Assembly: GCF_900604485.1 (NCBI RefSeq)
Contig: NZ_UWOP01000001.1
Span: forward strand, 1,101,501-1,165,500
Source of the DNA: Enterococcus mediterraneensis
Lineage (GTDB): Bacteria; Bacillota; Bacilli; Lactobacillales; Enterococcaceae
Length of the DNA stretch: 64,000 bases
Direction of reading: 5' to 3'
Shown here: positions 37,734 to 45,440 of the stretch, piece by piece
How positions within the stretch are numbered: position 1 is the stretch's first letter
Layout: the number at the start of each line of letters is the position of its first letter
Notes under the pieces: generated by a model
What the model was told of the DNA's origin: nothing
What the model saw: the letters and a program-made list of their open reading frames with translations, nothing else
Database searches by the model: none
Translations under genes and position numbers: made by a program

Positions 37734-39053
37734 CTATACATTGCTTGTGTGAGAAACGGGAGCTTCTTCTACGTCAGTTTCAGAGGTTCCGTATTTTTTT
37801 TGAAGGTTGATCATGATCATTCCGGAAATAAAGGCCAGCACAACGATTCCTGCAAAACCGTACATCGAAGTGGTAATGCGACCTGGAGCCACCAAGAATG
37901 GGGTTACAAAAGCAAAGAGACCGCAGCATAACCGTGAAAAACCATTGATGAATCCTTGCATTGAAGCACGAGCTTCAACCGGAAACGACTCTTGGGTCCA
38001 TACTTTATACATTGCTTCGCCAGCAAGTGGATTCCCAAAATTATAAAAGGCGATCGTAATTGCCAAAGCAATGAAGCCAGCTCCACCGCCTAAAAGTGCC
38101 ATACCCATCATGGCTGCAAACTGAACAAGTGCCCCGATGACGAACGCTTTATTACGGTATTTCCCACCAGCTACTGATGAAAATGCAATCGTTGTAATCA
38201 ACGAAACAACATTTAGTACGATTCCTAAACCTGTTGCTTGTGCTTGTGATGCGCCAGCATTAGTTAATGCATAGGTTTGGAATTGTCCCCAAGTATTGGC
38301 TAACAGATTCCAGCAGACATAAAAGACTAAAATAACTGCAAACATACCAGCATATTTATTTTTATTTTTACCAAAAAGGACAGTACGGAAATTGACATTT
38401 TTCACATCTTCCGCATGAGTGGCTTGCTGTTCCATATTACGATGTTCAGCTGCTTCATGAAACGCTGCGAATTTCTTAGAAAGTGTGCGCCATGCCCATG
38501 TGAATACCGCGAACGTAAAGAGGATCGCCATAACAATGCGAGCACCAAGTACACCTTGAATCCCTGACAATAAGAATGAACAAATGTAAGAAATAAAAAC
38601 ACCGATTTGCCAATAAATTTGTGTAGATGATACTAATTTAGCCGAAGTTGTTTCATCAGGTGAATCTGTTGAGACAACTGTAAGTGAGATTGGCAAATCT
38701 GCGCCAGAAGCAAAGCCCATTATGATTGCTCCAATCAGCAGCATGACGAATGAATTTGACAACATGCACAGTCCAGCACCAATTGCATAGAATAAGTTCA
38801 ACCAATTAAATGATTTATATAATCCAAAACCTTTTGTGATATACCCGGCTAATAAGGACCCAAACGCGATCGCGAAAGTCAAGCCCCCTGATACTATTCC
38901 CACCTGTCCGGCAGACATATCCAAACCATTAGCCCATACCGGAATCGTAGCAGACAATCCAACAATACAACCAGATCCTAGCATTGATCCAATGCCGGCA
39001 GCTGTAGCTAAAGGACGGTATTCTTTTACTAAGTTTGACGAATCTTTTGCCAT
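37734..39053 (-). CDS. MFS transporter upstream of the GH78-type hydrolase
   Basis: A 439-residue major facilitator protein with 12 predicted helices. Motifs: GSMLGSGCIVGLSATIPVW near the N-terminus, MGFASGADLPISL in helix 4-5 and RASMQGFINGFSR late. It is paralogous to the transporter at 34810. First structural gene after the AraC regulator; AGGAGG precedes the start. Substrate unknown, probably a plant-type glycoside or its aglycone sugar given the neighbour. Confidence 0.85.
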   Translation of the reverse strand: MAKDSSNLVKEYRPLATAAGIGSMLGSGCIVGLSATIPVWANGLDMSAGQVGIVSGGLTFAIAFGSLLAGYITKGFGLYKSFNWLNLFYAIGAGLCMLSNSFVMLLIGAIIMGFASGADLPISLTVVSTDSPDETTSAKLVSSTQIYWQIGVFISYICSFLLSGIQGVLGARIVMAILFTFAVFTWAWRTLSKKFAAFHEAAEHRNMEQQATHAEDVKNVNFRTVLFGKNKNKYAGMFAVILVFYVCWNLLANTWGQFQTYALTNAGASQAQATGLGIVLNVVSLITTIAFSSVAGGKYRNKAFVIGALVQFAAMMGMALLGGGAGFIALAITIAFYNFGNPLAGEAMYKVWTQESFPVEARASMQGFINGFSRLCCGLFAFVTPFLVAPGRITTSMYGFAGIVVLAFISGMIMINLQKKYGTSETDVEEAPVSHTSNV

Positions 39054-39106
39054 TTCCTATTTCCTCCTAATTTCTCTATAAAATTATCAGTTAACTAAAA
39101 GCGGTA

Positions 39107-39125
39107 TCACATAGCTGTTCTCCTT
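39107..39125 (-). promoter_or_regulatory. Start-stop or 7-codon leader in front of the first MFS gene
   Basis: On the minus strand AAGGAG (39120-39125) is followed at 7 bases by ATGTGA, an ATG directly followed by a stop; the overlapping GTG opens a 7-codon frame (VIPLLVN). It lies about 55 bases before the real start and could be a translated leader. Confidence 0.3.
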
Positions 39126-39128
39126 GTG

Positions 39129-39149
39129 TAAAACCCTTTCACAACTAAC
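39129..39149. promoter_or_regulatory. Inverted repeat with cre-like core in the MFS leader
   Basis: The minus strand reads TTGTGAAAGGGTTTTACACA, with TTGTG/CACAA arms. The core TGAAAGGGTTTTAC resembles a catabolite-response element with one changed central base. It may bind CcpA or the AraC regulator. Confidence 0.35.
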
Positions 39150-39234
39150 AAAATATATGATAGTCGCTAGAAAGCATTTTCGCTATAGCAAAACAACAGT
39201 CTTTTCTTATCCAAATTACAGATTGGTTGCATAC

Positions 39235-39264
39235 AAAAAAGCAGATGCTTTTTAAGCATCTGCT
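39235..39264 (-). terminator. Terminator overlapping the end of the AraC gene
   Basis: AGCAGATGCTT (39240-39250) and AAGCATCTGCT (39254-39264) form a perfect stem, followed on the minus strand by TTTTTTG. The last four codons and the stop of the AraC gene are part of the hairpin. Confidence 0.85.
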
Positions 39265-40226
39265 CGTTTTCTGTATTCTTTAGGTGTTTCTTTTGTAAAT
39301 TTCGCAAACAGTTTATACAAAGACGGGACCGACTGAAAACCAATCTCAAATGAAATTTCTTCTAACGATTTATCTGATTCCCGTATCAATTCACATGCGT
39401 ATTCATAGCGTTTCTGGTTAACTATTTCCTGAAAAGAATAGCCAAAACTTTGTTTCAATTTGTTCGATATATAATTGGGATTATAGCCAAAATGCTTGGA
39501 TAAATCCGCCAAAGTCAATGTTGTAAAATTTATATCGATATACTGCAATATATGAAGCAGTTGGGCGTCTGAAGCTCGAAAATCTTCTAGGTTTTCTTCT
39601 TCTAAATGACGTGTCAACTCAATCAGTAAAAGAGACAACATCAAATTCAAGGCCCGCTCATAAAATTTTTCTTTTTTAAAGTATTCAATCAATATACGTT
39701 CCAACAATGACTGGACCTCTGCTACCCCTCCACATTGAAAATGAATAAAGGCGTTATGTTCACTATTCTTCTTGGAAGCATTCAATATAAATTCATTAAC
39801 TAAACTATTCGCCTTCACCATATTCGTCAATAACTCTGTGGTGATCGAATCGTCTTTAAGAAGAATATTGATAAGAATATCTTCATACCCTATTGGATCA
39901 ATACGTTGCACGATATCTTTATCAATCAATAACAACTCGCCTTGCTTTAGGGTGATTTTTTCATCATTGATGTATTGTGTGCATTGACCAGAAAGCATAT
40001 AGTTGAACTCAACAAATTCATGAGTATGTGCCGGCATAGCAGAATACCGATGATGTTTATTGATAAATATATTTCCTTCTTTGAAAAAATTCTTACTTGG
40101 CATTTTAGGAACTAAGACTTTGTTAAAGGGAAGATGCTGATCGTTTATATTGATTCCTTCCAAACGTTGAATACGTTCGATCTCTGTTTCTTTAAAAAAC
40201 AGTTCTTTTAATTCTTCAAAATCCAT
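39252..40226 (-). CDS. AraC-family transcription regulator with cupin sensor domain
   Basis: A 324-residue regulator. The N-terminal cupin (about 55-125, including MPAHTHEFVEFNYMLSGQ and LLLIDKDIVQRI) would bind a sugar ligand; the C-terminal pair of helix-turn-helix motifs (about 225-320) reads TLADLSKHFGYNPNYISNKL and LEEISFEIGFQSVPSLYKLF. It probably activates the MFS-GH78-MFS genes just downstream. GAGAGG precedes the ATG. Base composition is visibly more AT-rich than the housekeeping genes, hinting at transfer. Confidence 0.88.
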   Translation of the reverse strand: MDFEELKELFFKETEIERIQRLEGININDQHLPFNKVLVPKMPSKNFFKEGNIFINKHHRYSAMPAHTHEFVEFNYMLSGQCTQYINDEKITLKQGELLLIDKDIVQRIDPIGYEDILINILLKDDSITTELLTNMVKANSLVNEFILNASKKNSEHNAFIHFQCGGVAEVQSLLERILIEYFKKEKFYERALNLMLSLLLIELTRHLEEENLEDFRASDAQLLHILQYIDINFTTLTLADLSKHFGYNPNYISNKLKQSFGYSFQEIVNQKRYEYACELIRESDKSLEEISFEIGFQSVPSLYKLFAKFTKETPKEYRKRADA

Positions 40227-40341
40227 AAAACCTCTCTTCTTTCCAATTCTAATTCGTCGACAGAATCAGAAATGACTGTGCTTTTTATCGCTTAGATTCT
40301 CGTTTTTACCTATGACTCTTATGTACTCGACTAACAAACAT

Positions 40342-40383
40342 CATAACTTATATGACGTTTAAGTTTTATAATAAATATAAAAT
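40342..40383. repeat. Inverted repeats upstream of the AraC gene
   Basis: Two adjacent dyads, AACTTA/TAAGTT with a 9-base spacer and TTTTATA/TATAAAA with a 5-base spacer, lie about 120 bases before the AraC start. They may be regulator binding sites; the rest of 40227-40491 is AT-rich with no gene seen. Confidence 0.3.
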
Positions 40384-40491
40384 CTCACTCGGAATTATAC
40401 TCCTACGTATGACGATTATCCGTTGATAAAAAAGCTATTTTACAATATATATCATAAATCCGCTCTTTCTGAAACAAAGTATCTACAAAAT

Positions 40492-40647
40492 TTAATTATC
40501 TTTTTCCTGTTCTCGTTCTTTTTCAAGGCGTTTGAGCTTTTGTTCTCGCAAATACAGTTCGGAATTTGCTCCTCGATTAAACGAATCCCCGTTCAAAAAG
40601 GACAGATTTCTAAAAATGGCAGCGATCTTTTTTAGTATGTTTTTCAT
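40492..40647 (-). CDS. Small basic protein of 51 residues
   Basis: A short gene with a perfect AGGAGG 8 bases before its ATG at 40647. The product begins MKNILKKIAAIFRNLSFLNG and ends in a charged helix (LREQKLKRLEKEREQEKDN). The N-terminal part can be drawn as a basic amphipathic helix, the C-terminal part as a coiled coil. I do not recognise a family. It stands alone in an AT-rich gap between the AraC gene and the gluconate cluster; a TATAAG/TACAAT-like -10 lies about 35 bases upstream. It may be a membrane-associated small protein or a toxin-like peptide; neither is shown. Confidence 0.6.
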   Translation of the reverse strand: MKNILKKIAAIFRNLSFLNGDSFNRGANSELYLREQKLKRLEKEREQEKDN

Positions 40648-40778
40648 GCTGTTTCGCCTCCTGTAGATAGAATTGATACTTATATTGTAGCATTTTTGTT
40701 ATTTGTATAATCATAAAAACAATTAATATAGCATTAAAAAAAATAATTAGTTATATATCATTTTAGTATTAACATCAA

Positions 40779-40870
40779 ATTTACATTCCACTATTTTTAG
40801 ATTTTGACTCACGATCGACGCTGCCGGGTGTTCCCATGCCGATCCCATTTACATTCCACTATTTTAGATT
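40779..40870. repeat. Direct repeat of 24-25 bp
   Basis: ATTTACATTCCACTATTTT-AGATT occurs at 40779-40803 and again at 40847-40870, identical except for one extra T. The copies are 68 bases apart and enclose a GC-richer segment. It may be the scar of an insertion or duplication. Confidence 0.6.
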
Positions 40871-41131
40871 CATTCCCCAATATAAAAATACCCCTATTTA
40901 TCAACGAAATGCAAGCCCTTTCTGTCGGCCGATTGTATTTGCTTCGCCCATTGTGACAAATTTCCGCTAACTCCTAATAAAAACCGCTCCATATAAGTAT
41001 TTTTACCATCTGTCGATACCTCGTAAAACGACTCGAATCAGTGGTCGACAGACAATTCGCTCTATTGGATTTTTCCAACTGAACAACAATTTTTTGAACA
41101 CCGAGCCGGCACAAAAATTCCTTGATCCCAA
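40871..41131. other. Degenerate intergenic DNA with an unassigned open frame
   Basis: No gene with a ribosome binding site is visible. On the minus strand 41147-40974 is a 58-codon frame between stops without a clear start; it overlaps the terminator of the 41211 gene. CTGTCGA/TCGACAG arms lie near 41012-41055. The stretch looks like the remains of a lost gene or element. Confidence 0.35.
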
Positions 41132-41192
41132 CAAAAAAATAACGACCTCATACACATCGCTGTCATACAGCGTTATGTATAAGATCGCTATG
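41132..41192 (-). terminator. Intrinsic terminator of the gluconate-type operon
   Basis: CTTATACATAACGCTG and CAGCGATGTGTATGAG form a stem with wobble pairs around TATGA, followed on the minus strand by GTCGTTATTTTTTTG. Confidence 0.75.
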
Positions 41193-41210
41193 ATCCGCCA
41201 ACTTCTCTGA

Positions 41211-42041
41211 TCAATGCAGATAAGTCAGTAATGTTTCTACATGTTTTTCCAACAATGCTTCATCAAAAGCAGCATCTTTGCGGGTCCCTGCCAATTTCAA
41301 TGATGATGTTTCCGCTCCTTTTGTTGTAAAATAGCGGGCGGTTTCAGGATATGATTTTCCTGCTTTTGTTTCTGTCAGTTCTGTATCTGTCAATCCTTCT
41401 AAAAAGACCACCTTCTTCTTTCCTTCCAGGTAATCTTCCAGTAATTGAAGTCCATACCCGTTTGTCGCGCCGCCGTCAAAAAAGACAAATGCCAATGCAG
41501 GATTTTTTTTCGCTAAAGACAACGCGGCCAAGATCGCCGCTGAATTTTGTGAAAAGTTGACCCGATTGGGGATGCCACTGCGATAGCGGGCGATGAAGAA
41601 AAAGACACCTGCTAACAAAATAAGTGCTAATACACCCCAAAGACTGACAAAACCATGCGCTTGGATGCTTGGTACTAGTTGCCAAAAAAGTATAGCCGCT
41701 ATGACTGTCAGCAAAATAGCCGGCAGTATTTGAATAAATTGCTGAGAAGCAGTCGGCAAATGAAAGGGACGCTTCTTGATCAGTCCGAATGTTTTTGCTG
41801 GTGTTTCGTAAGACACAGCAATGATTTGTTTGGCCTTTTTGAAATCACCAGCGTAGAGATTGTAATAAACCTGCCGTTCGTTTTTTCCTAAACGCAGATA
41901 GCTTTTGGTAGTGTCTACGGCATAGCCCAGTTCCTGAAAGTCTTTGGTTAACGACCGTAAAAATGCGATTTTTTGTTTTTCCGTGAATCGTTTGCCTAGA
42001 ATCACTCCATAACGCAGCGGCCAATCCTGCAATTGTGTCAT
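41211..42041 (-). CDS. Unrecognised membrane protein at the end of the gluconate-type operon
   Basis: A 276-residue protein I cannot assign. Two adjacent transmembrane helices (about 103-125 and 133-152) split it into two cytosolic parts. The second reads like a hydrolase-type alpha/beta domain, with NSAAILAALSLAKKNPALAFVFFDGG and VVFLEGL, and resembles M28-type peptidase folds in layout, but I see no full metal site. The start follows the HAD gene stop directly, so it is coupled to it. It is the last gene before the terminator. Confidence 0.7.
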   Translation of the reverse strand: MTQLQDWPLRYGVILGKRFTEKQKIAFLRSLTKDFQELGYAVDTTKSYLRLGKNERQVYYNLYAGDFKKAKQIIAVSYETPAKTFGLIKKRPFHLPTASQQFIQILPAILLTVIAAILFWQLVPSIQAHGFVSLWGVLALILLAGVFFFIARYRSGIPNRVNFSQNSAAILAALSLAKKNPALAFVFFDGGATNGYGLQLLEDYLEGKKKVVFLEGLTDTELTETKAGKSYPETARYFTTKGAETSSLKLAGTRKDAAFDEALLEKHVETLLTYLH

Positions 42042-42704
42042 CTATTGTACCTCCTGCAAGTAGTCAATGACCGTTTGCAATGTAGGACCTTCTGCAATCA
42101 GGTTCAGCTTTTCTTTTTGATCTGAGGCAGGACGCGTAAAGCTGCTGTCAGGGATCAAAAAGACACCCATCCCCGCGCGGGTCGCTGCCGTGGCCCCTGT
42201 AATGGAGTCCTCGACAGCCGCCGCTTCTGTCGGCATTAAATCTGCTTTAGACAATGCGGTCAGATAAACCGTTGGCGCTGGTTTGTGATCCATGATCTCA
42301 TCTCCAAACGTCATTGCGTCAAAATAATCCGCCAGCTTGAAATGTTCCAATAAATCTGTCGCACGTTTTTTGACAGTCGACGTTGCCAGACCGACAGTCA
42401 GCCCTCGCTCTTTACAAAATTCCAACGTTTCTTTGGCAAATGGTTTTGCCTGTAATTCTCCGTTGGCTAATTGATGATAAATGAATTCTTCGCGTTTTGC
42501 GCGAAGTTCCGCGACCTTTTCTTTTCCTGCAATGGATGCGATGTAGTCGGCGGTCTGCAACCAGCTTCTGCCGCCCCAAGAATCGACTTCTTTTTCTGAG
42601 ATCGGCAACCCGTATTGATCGAAGGTCCATAGCCAACCGTCCCGATAGGTTTTCTCCGTGTCTACTAACAATCCATCTAAGTCAAAAATGACGCCTTTTA
42701 TCAT
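42042..42704 (-). CDS. HAD-family sugar-phosphate phosphatase/phosphoglucomutase-like
   Basis: A 220-residue HAD hydrolase of the beta-phosphoglucomutase subgroup: nucleophile motif FDLDGLLVDTE, motif II as ATSTVKK, and motif III/IV KPAPTVYL and AVEDSITG. Members are either phosphatases or beta-phosphoglucomutases. Being co-transcribed with a gluconate-type PTS and 6-phosphogluconate dehydrogenase, it could be a 6-phosphogluconate phosphatase like E. coli YieH; that is an inference from context. Confidence 0.85.
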   Translation of the reverse strand: MIKGVIFDLDGLLVDTEKTYRDGWLWTFDQYGLPISEKEVDSWGGRSWLQTADYIASIAGKEKVAELRAKREEFIYHQLANGELQAKPFAKETLEFCKERGLTVGLATSTVKKRATDLLEHFKLADYFDAMTFGDEIMDHKPAPTVYLTALSKADLMPTEAAAVEDSITGATAATRAGMGVFLIPDSSFTRPASDQKEKLNLIAEGPTLQTVIDYLQEVQ

Positions 42705-42719
42705 CTGATATCCTACTTT

Positions 42720-43163
42720 CTAATATTCATCTTCGTCTTCTGCTTCAGCAGTCAACAGTTCTGCTACCGGATTTTGGATTCCTTCTCTGCCGGTATTTTC
42801 AGCAAGTGCTGCCAATTCCTCTAAAGCCATATCCGTCACACGCATAGCCGAGATCTCTAAAACCATCGGCAAGTTGAAACCGGTGATCACACGATAATTA
42901 TACCCTTCTTGCGTCAATTCTTGTAGGGACATCATGGCTGCATTATAAGGAGAAGCGCCATATAGATCGACAAAAACCAGTACTCCTTGTCCTTGATCCA
43001 GTTTTTTGATTTTTTCCGCGACATCTTTTTTGAAGACTTCATAATCTTGCCCGGCAACTAAAGAAGAAAAATCCGTGTTTTCTGGTTCGCCGGTGATCAA
43101 TGCCATACTGTCTAAAATGCCTTCTGCCATTTTTCCGTGGCTTACTAATAATAATCCGATCAT
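42720..43163 (-). CDS. PTS mannose-family EIIA
   Basis: The 147-residue EIIA-Man type protein accepts phosphate from HPr at His9 (LLLVSHGKMAEGIL) and passes it to EIIB. FVDLYGASPYNAA is the family motif. EIIA and EIIB are separate proteins here, not fused. Part of the EIIC-EIID-EIIB-EIIA set; the substrate is judged from the neighbouring dehydrogenase. Confidence 0.92.
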   Translation of the reverse strand: MIGLLLVSHGKMAEGILDSMALITGEPENTDFSSLVAGQDYEVFKKDVAEKIKKLDQGQGVLVFVDLYGASPYNAAMMSLQELTQEGYNYRVITGFNLPMVLEISAMRVTDMALEELAALAENTGREGIQNPVAELLTAEAEDEDEY

Positions 43164-43175
43164 GATTTTTACTCC

Positions 43176-43670
43176 TTATTTAAATTCTTTCGCCGCATCT
43201 GCTAATGATACTTTTTTCGAAGACGGGATCGCTTGGAAATAAACATCTACATCATAGTCATCATGTAATTCTTGCAATAGCTTCAACTGTTCTTCATTGA
43301 TAGAAACTTCTTTGATGATCGGTGTCAGACCTGGACGCTGAGGCAGTCCACCAAGATTCAATTCTTTGATAGGTACGCCGCCTTTGATGATTTTTGCCAT
43401 CACTTCGATGCTTTTTGTTAAAAGAATAACACTGTAATCATCGTATTGCCGATCATTCCAATAACGGACCGCACCGTCTTCTTTTAAGACCCGTACCTTC
43501 AATCCAGTCCGGCCGCCTGCTCCTAAAATGATGTTTTTGGTAAATGCGTCATGAGCAGAAGGATCGTCTGCCACAAAGATCGCGTTGGCTCCTGCTGATT
43601 TTGATAGATTAGTCATAACTTGTCCGTGGATCAAACGAGCGTCCACCCGTGCGATTACTACTTTTCCCAT
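43176..43670 (-). CDS. PTS mannose/sorbose-family EIIB
   Basis: A 164-residue EIIB with the phosphorylated histidine His15 in ARVDARLIHGQVMTNL, which passes phosphate to the sugar bound in the EIIC/EIID channel. The middle (ELNLGGLPQRPGLTPI) is typical of the family. It lies 12 bases before the EIIA gene. Confidence 0.93.
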   Translation of the reverse strand: MGKVVIARVDARLIHGQVMTNLSKSAGANAIFVADDPSAHDAFTKNIILGAGGRTGLKVRVLKEDGAVRYWNDRQYDDYSVILLTKSIEVMAKIIKGGVPIKELNLGGLPQRPGLTPIIKEVSINEEQLKLLQELHDDYDVDVYFQAIPSSKKVSLADAAKEFK

Positions 43671-43712
43671 AATAAAACCTCCAAATGCTTTTCTTTTAGT
43701 ATAACGCTTTCT

Positions 43713-44573
43713 TTACAAAATACCTACTGCTGCCAACAGACCTAAGATCACGGTCAGTCCGATCAATGCCCGAGTAACGTTCATTCCCTTCTTCACAAAG
43801 AAGAAATAAACTGCGGCTACTGTAACTAACGGCAAGATCCCCGGCATGATCTGATCCAGCATATCTTGAATGACAAATTCTTTTCCTGATAAGGAGAATT
43901 TCAGAGAGGAAGACACTTTGACATAGTTTGCCGCTAAGATCCCCATCATGAACAGACCCAAAATCGATAACCCTTCGATGATCCCTTCCATTTTTGAACC
44001 AACGATCTCAGAAGCGGCTGTCCGCCCCATTTTGAAGCCTAAGTTTGCAAAATAATATCCAAGGAACAATTGATAGATCACAAATGCAAAGAATGGGAAC
44101 AATGCGCCTAATGGATTGCCGCTTTGCGCCCAAGGCAATGCGATCGCGATAAAAATATATTGTACGGTCCCAGAATCGATAGAATCACCGATTCCTGCTA
44201 AAGCCCCCATCAAACCAGATTTGGTATTGTAGATCAAATCGTCGTCAATCGTGATCGGTGCGTCGTGATAAACTTCTTGCGCTCTGGCTTGTTCCAAGGA
44301 AGCCATGATCCCAGTCAATGTACCGCCGCCCCATGTGATCTGAGTGTTGAAGAACAACAAATGCCGTTGGTAAGCTTCTCCAAGATCTTTTTTATCTTTA
44401 TAGAGTTTTTTCAAGATCGGCATCAACGCCCACATAAGAGAAGGAGCCAAATATTTATCAAAAGTATGTGGGATCTCGTTAGCGAAATACCAGCGAAGCC
44501 AAGCAATTCCGATATCTTTTTTTGTGATTTCTTCCGGCTGAAGATCCACACTTGTTTGCACAACTTTATTCAT
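43713..44573 (-). CDS. PTS mannose-family EIID
   Basis: A 286-residue membrane subunit. The N-terminal cytosolic part contains FNTQITWGGGTLTGIMASLEQ and SGLMGALAGIGDSIDSGTVQY, which are EIID signatures, followed by membrane segments near the C-terminus. With EIIC it forms the translocation channel. Confidence 0.93.
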   Translation of the reverse strand: MNKVVQTSVDLQPEEITKKDIGIAWLRWYFANEIPHTFDKYLAPSLMWALMPILKKLYKDKKDLGEAYQRHLLFFNTQITWGGGTLTGIMASLEQARAQEVYHDAPITIDDDLIYNTKSGLMGALAGIGDSIDSGTVQYIFIAIALPWAQSGNPLGALFPFFAFVIYQLFLGYYFANLGFKMGRTAASEIVGSKMEGIIEGLSILGLFMMGILAANYVKVSSSLKFSLSGKEFVIQDMLDQIMPGILPLVTVAAVYFFFVKKGMNVTRALIGLTVILGLLAAVGIL

Positions 44574-44587
44574 TTTATTTCCTCCTT

Positions 44588-45427
44588 TTAATAGTCGTCA
44601 TCGTCTTCATCGAAGGTGCTGCCGCCATTTAACATCCCGCCCATATTTGCTAAAGCTGATGAAGCGGATTCATTTTTCGCTAAGATGTAAACAAAGGCGA
44701 TCAACGCGCCGACGATCGCGTAAGTTACCATCGTGATGTTCAATTCTTTTAGCATCGTTGCCATAAAATAAGCGATCAGGAAGAAGGCGATATAGTTTTT
44801 CTTACCGATAACATATACCGTCACCGCGATCCCGATTGCTGCCAAACCGCCGCCAATTACTTCTAAAACGTGGAAAACGATACTACCGGAATTGGAAGAA
44901 ACCACGTCTGCGATCACTGGGGCACCAAAGTAAAGTGCGACAAACATGAACGGAACAAAGATCACAAAAGCGACAATGATCGGAATAATGATAATTGCAG
45001 TAGTCAACCCGCGATCGTTTGCTTCCGCCGCGTATTTCTCACCATACTTCTGCATAACGAATGTATTGATGAAGAAACGGAATTGATATAAATAAGCCCC
45101 TAACAGTCCAACTGGTACCGCGATCCCGATAGCGGCTTCCGGTTTCATATTCCCCATCAACGCCACAGGTACTGCGATCGCTGCGGCAATCGCCGGTTCC
45201 GACGGCATTTGTCCACCGGGAGAGAAAACACCCATATAGATCAATTGGATGGCTGCTACGATGACCATTGCATCAGCAACTCGCCCAAACACGATCCCCA
45301 CCACTAAACCTGTGACCATCGGTGTAAAACGCAGTGTCGTTGTAGCTCCGCCAAAAAACGAACGTGACATAACCAAAGCAACCCAGATCGCGATCGCTAA
45401 TGCTTGAAAAACCGTAATTTCTGACAT
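44588..45427 (-). CDS. PTS mannose-family EIIC
   Basis: A 279-residue membrane subunit with about seven helices (MSEITVFQALAIAIWVALVM, then IQLIYMGVFSPGGQMPSEP, the family motif). The ATG at 45427 follows GAGGGG at about 7 bases; an upstream frame reaches back into the dehydrogenase gene and is not used. The C-terminus ends in an acidic tail. First of the four PTS genes, 13 bases after the dehydrogenase stop. Confidence 0.93.
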   Translation of the reverse strand: MSEITVFQALAIAIWVALVMSRSFFGGATTTLRFTPMVTGLVVGIVFGRVADAMVIVAAIQLIYMGVFSPGGQMPSEPAIAAAIAVPVALMGNMKPEAAIGIAVPVGLLGAYLYQFRFFINTFVMQKYGEKYAAEANDRGLTTAIIIIPIIVAFVIFVPFMFVALYFGAPVIADVVSSNSGSIVFHVLEVIGGGLAAIGIAVTVYVIGKKNYIAFFLIAYFMATMLKELNITMVTYAIVGALIAFVYILAKNESASSALANMGGMLNGGSTFDEDDDDY

Positions 45428-45440
45428 ATTTTGACCCCTC

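Noticed and set aside
40423-40635. 70-codon plus-strand frame in the AT-rich gap
   Set aside because: It has no ribosome binding site and lies opposite the 51-residue gene, which has a perfect one.
40830-40842. GTTCCCATGCCGA, the same 13 bases as in enterococcal 5S rRNA
   Set aside because: Flanking bases do not continue the 5S sequence or its stems, so this is no rRNA gene; a 13-base match may be chance or a tiny remnant.
34810-41200. Integrated prophage or transposon
   Set aside because: No integrase, transposase, structural phage gene or terminal repeats are visible.
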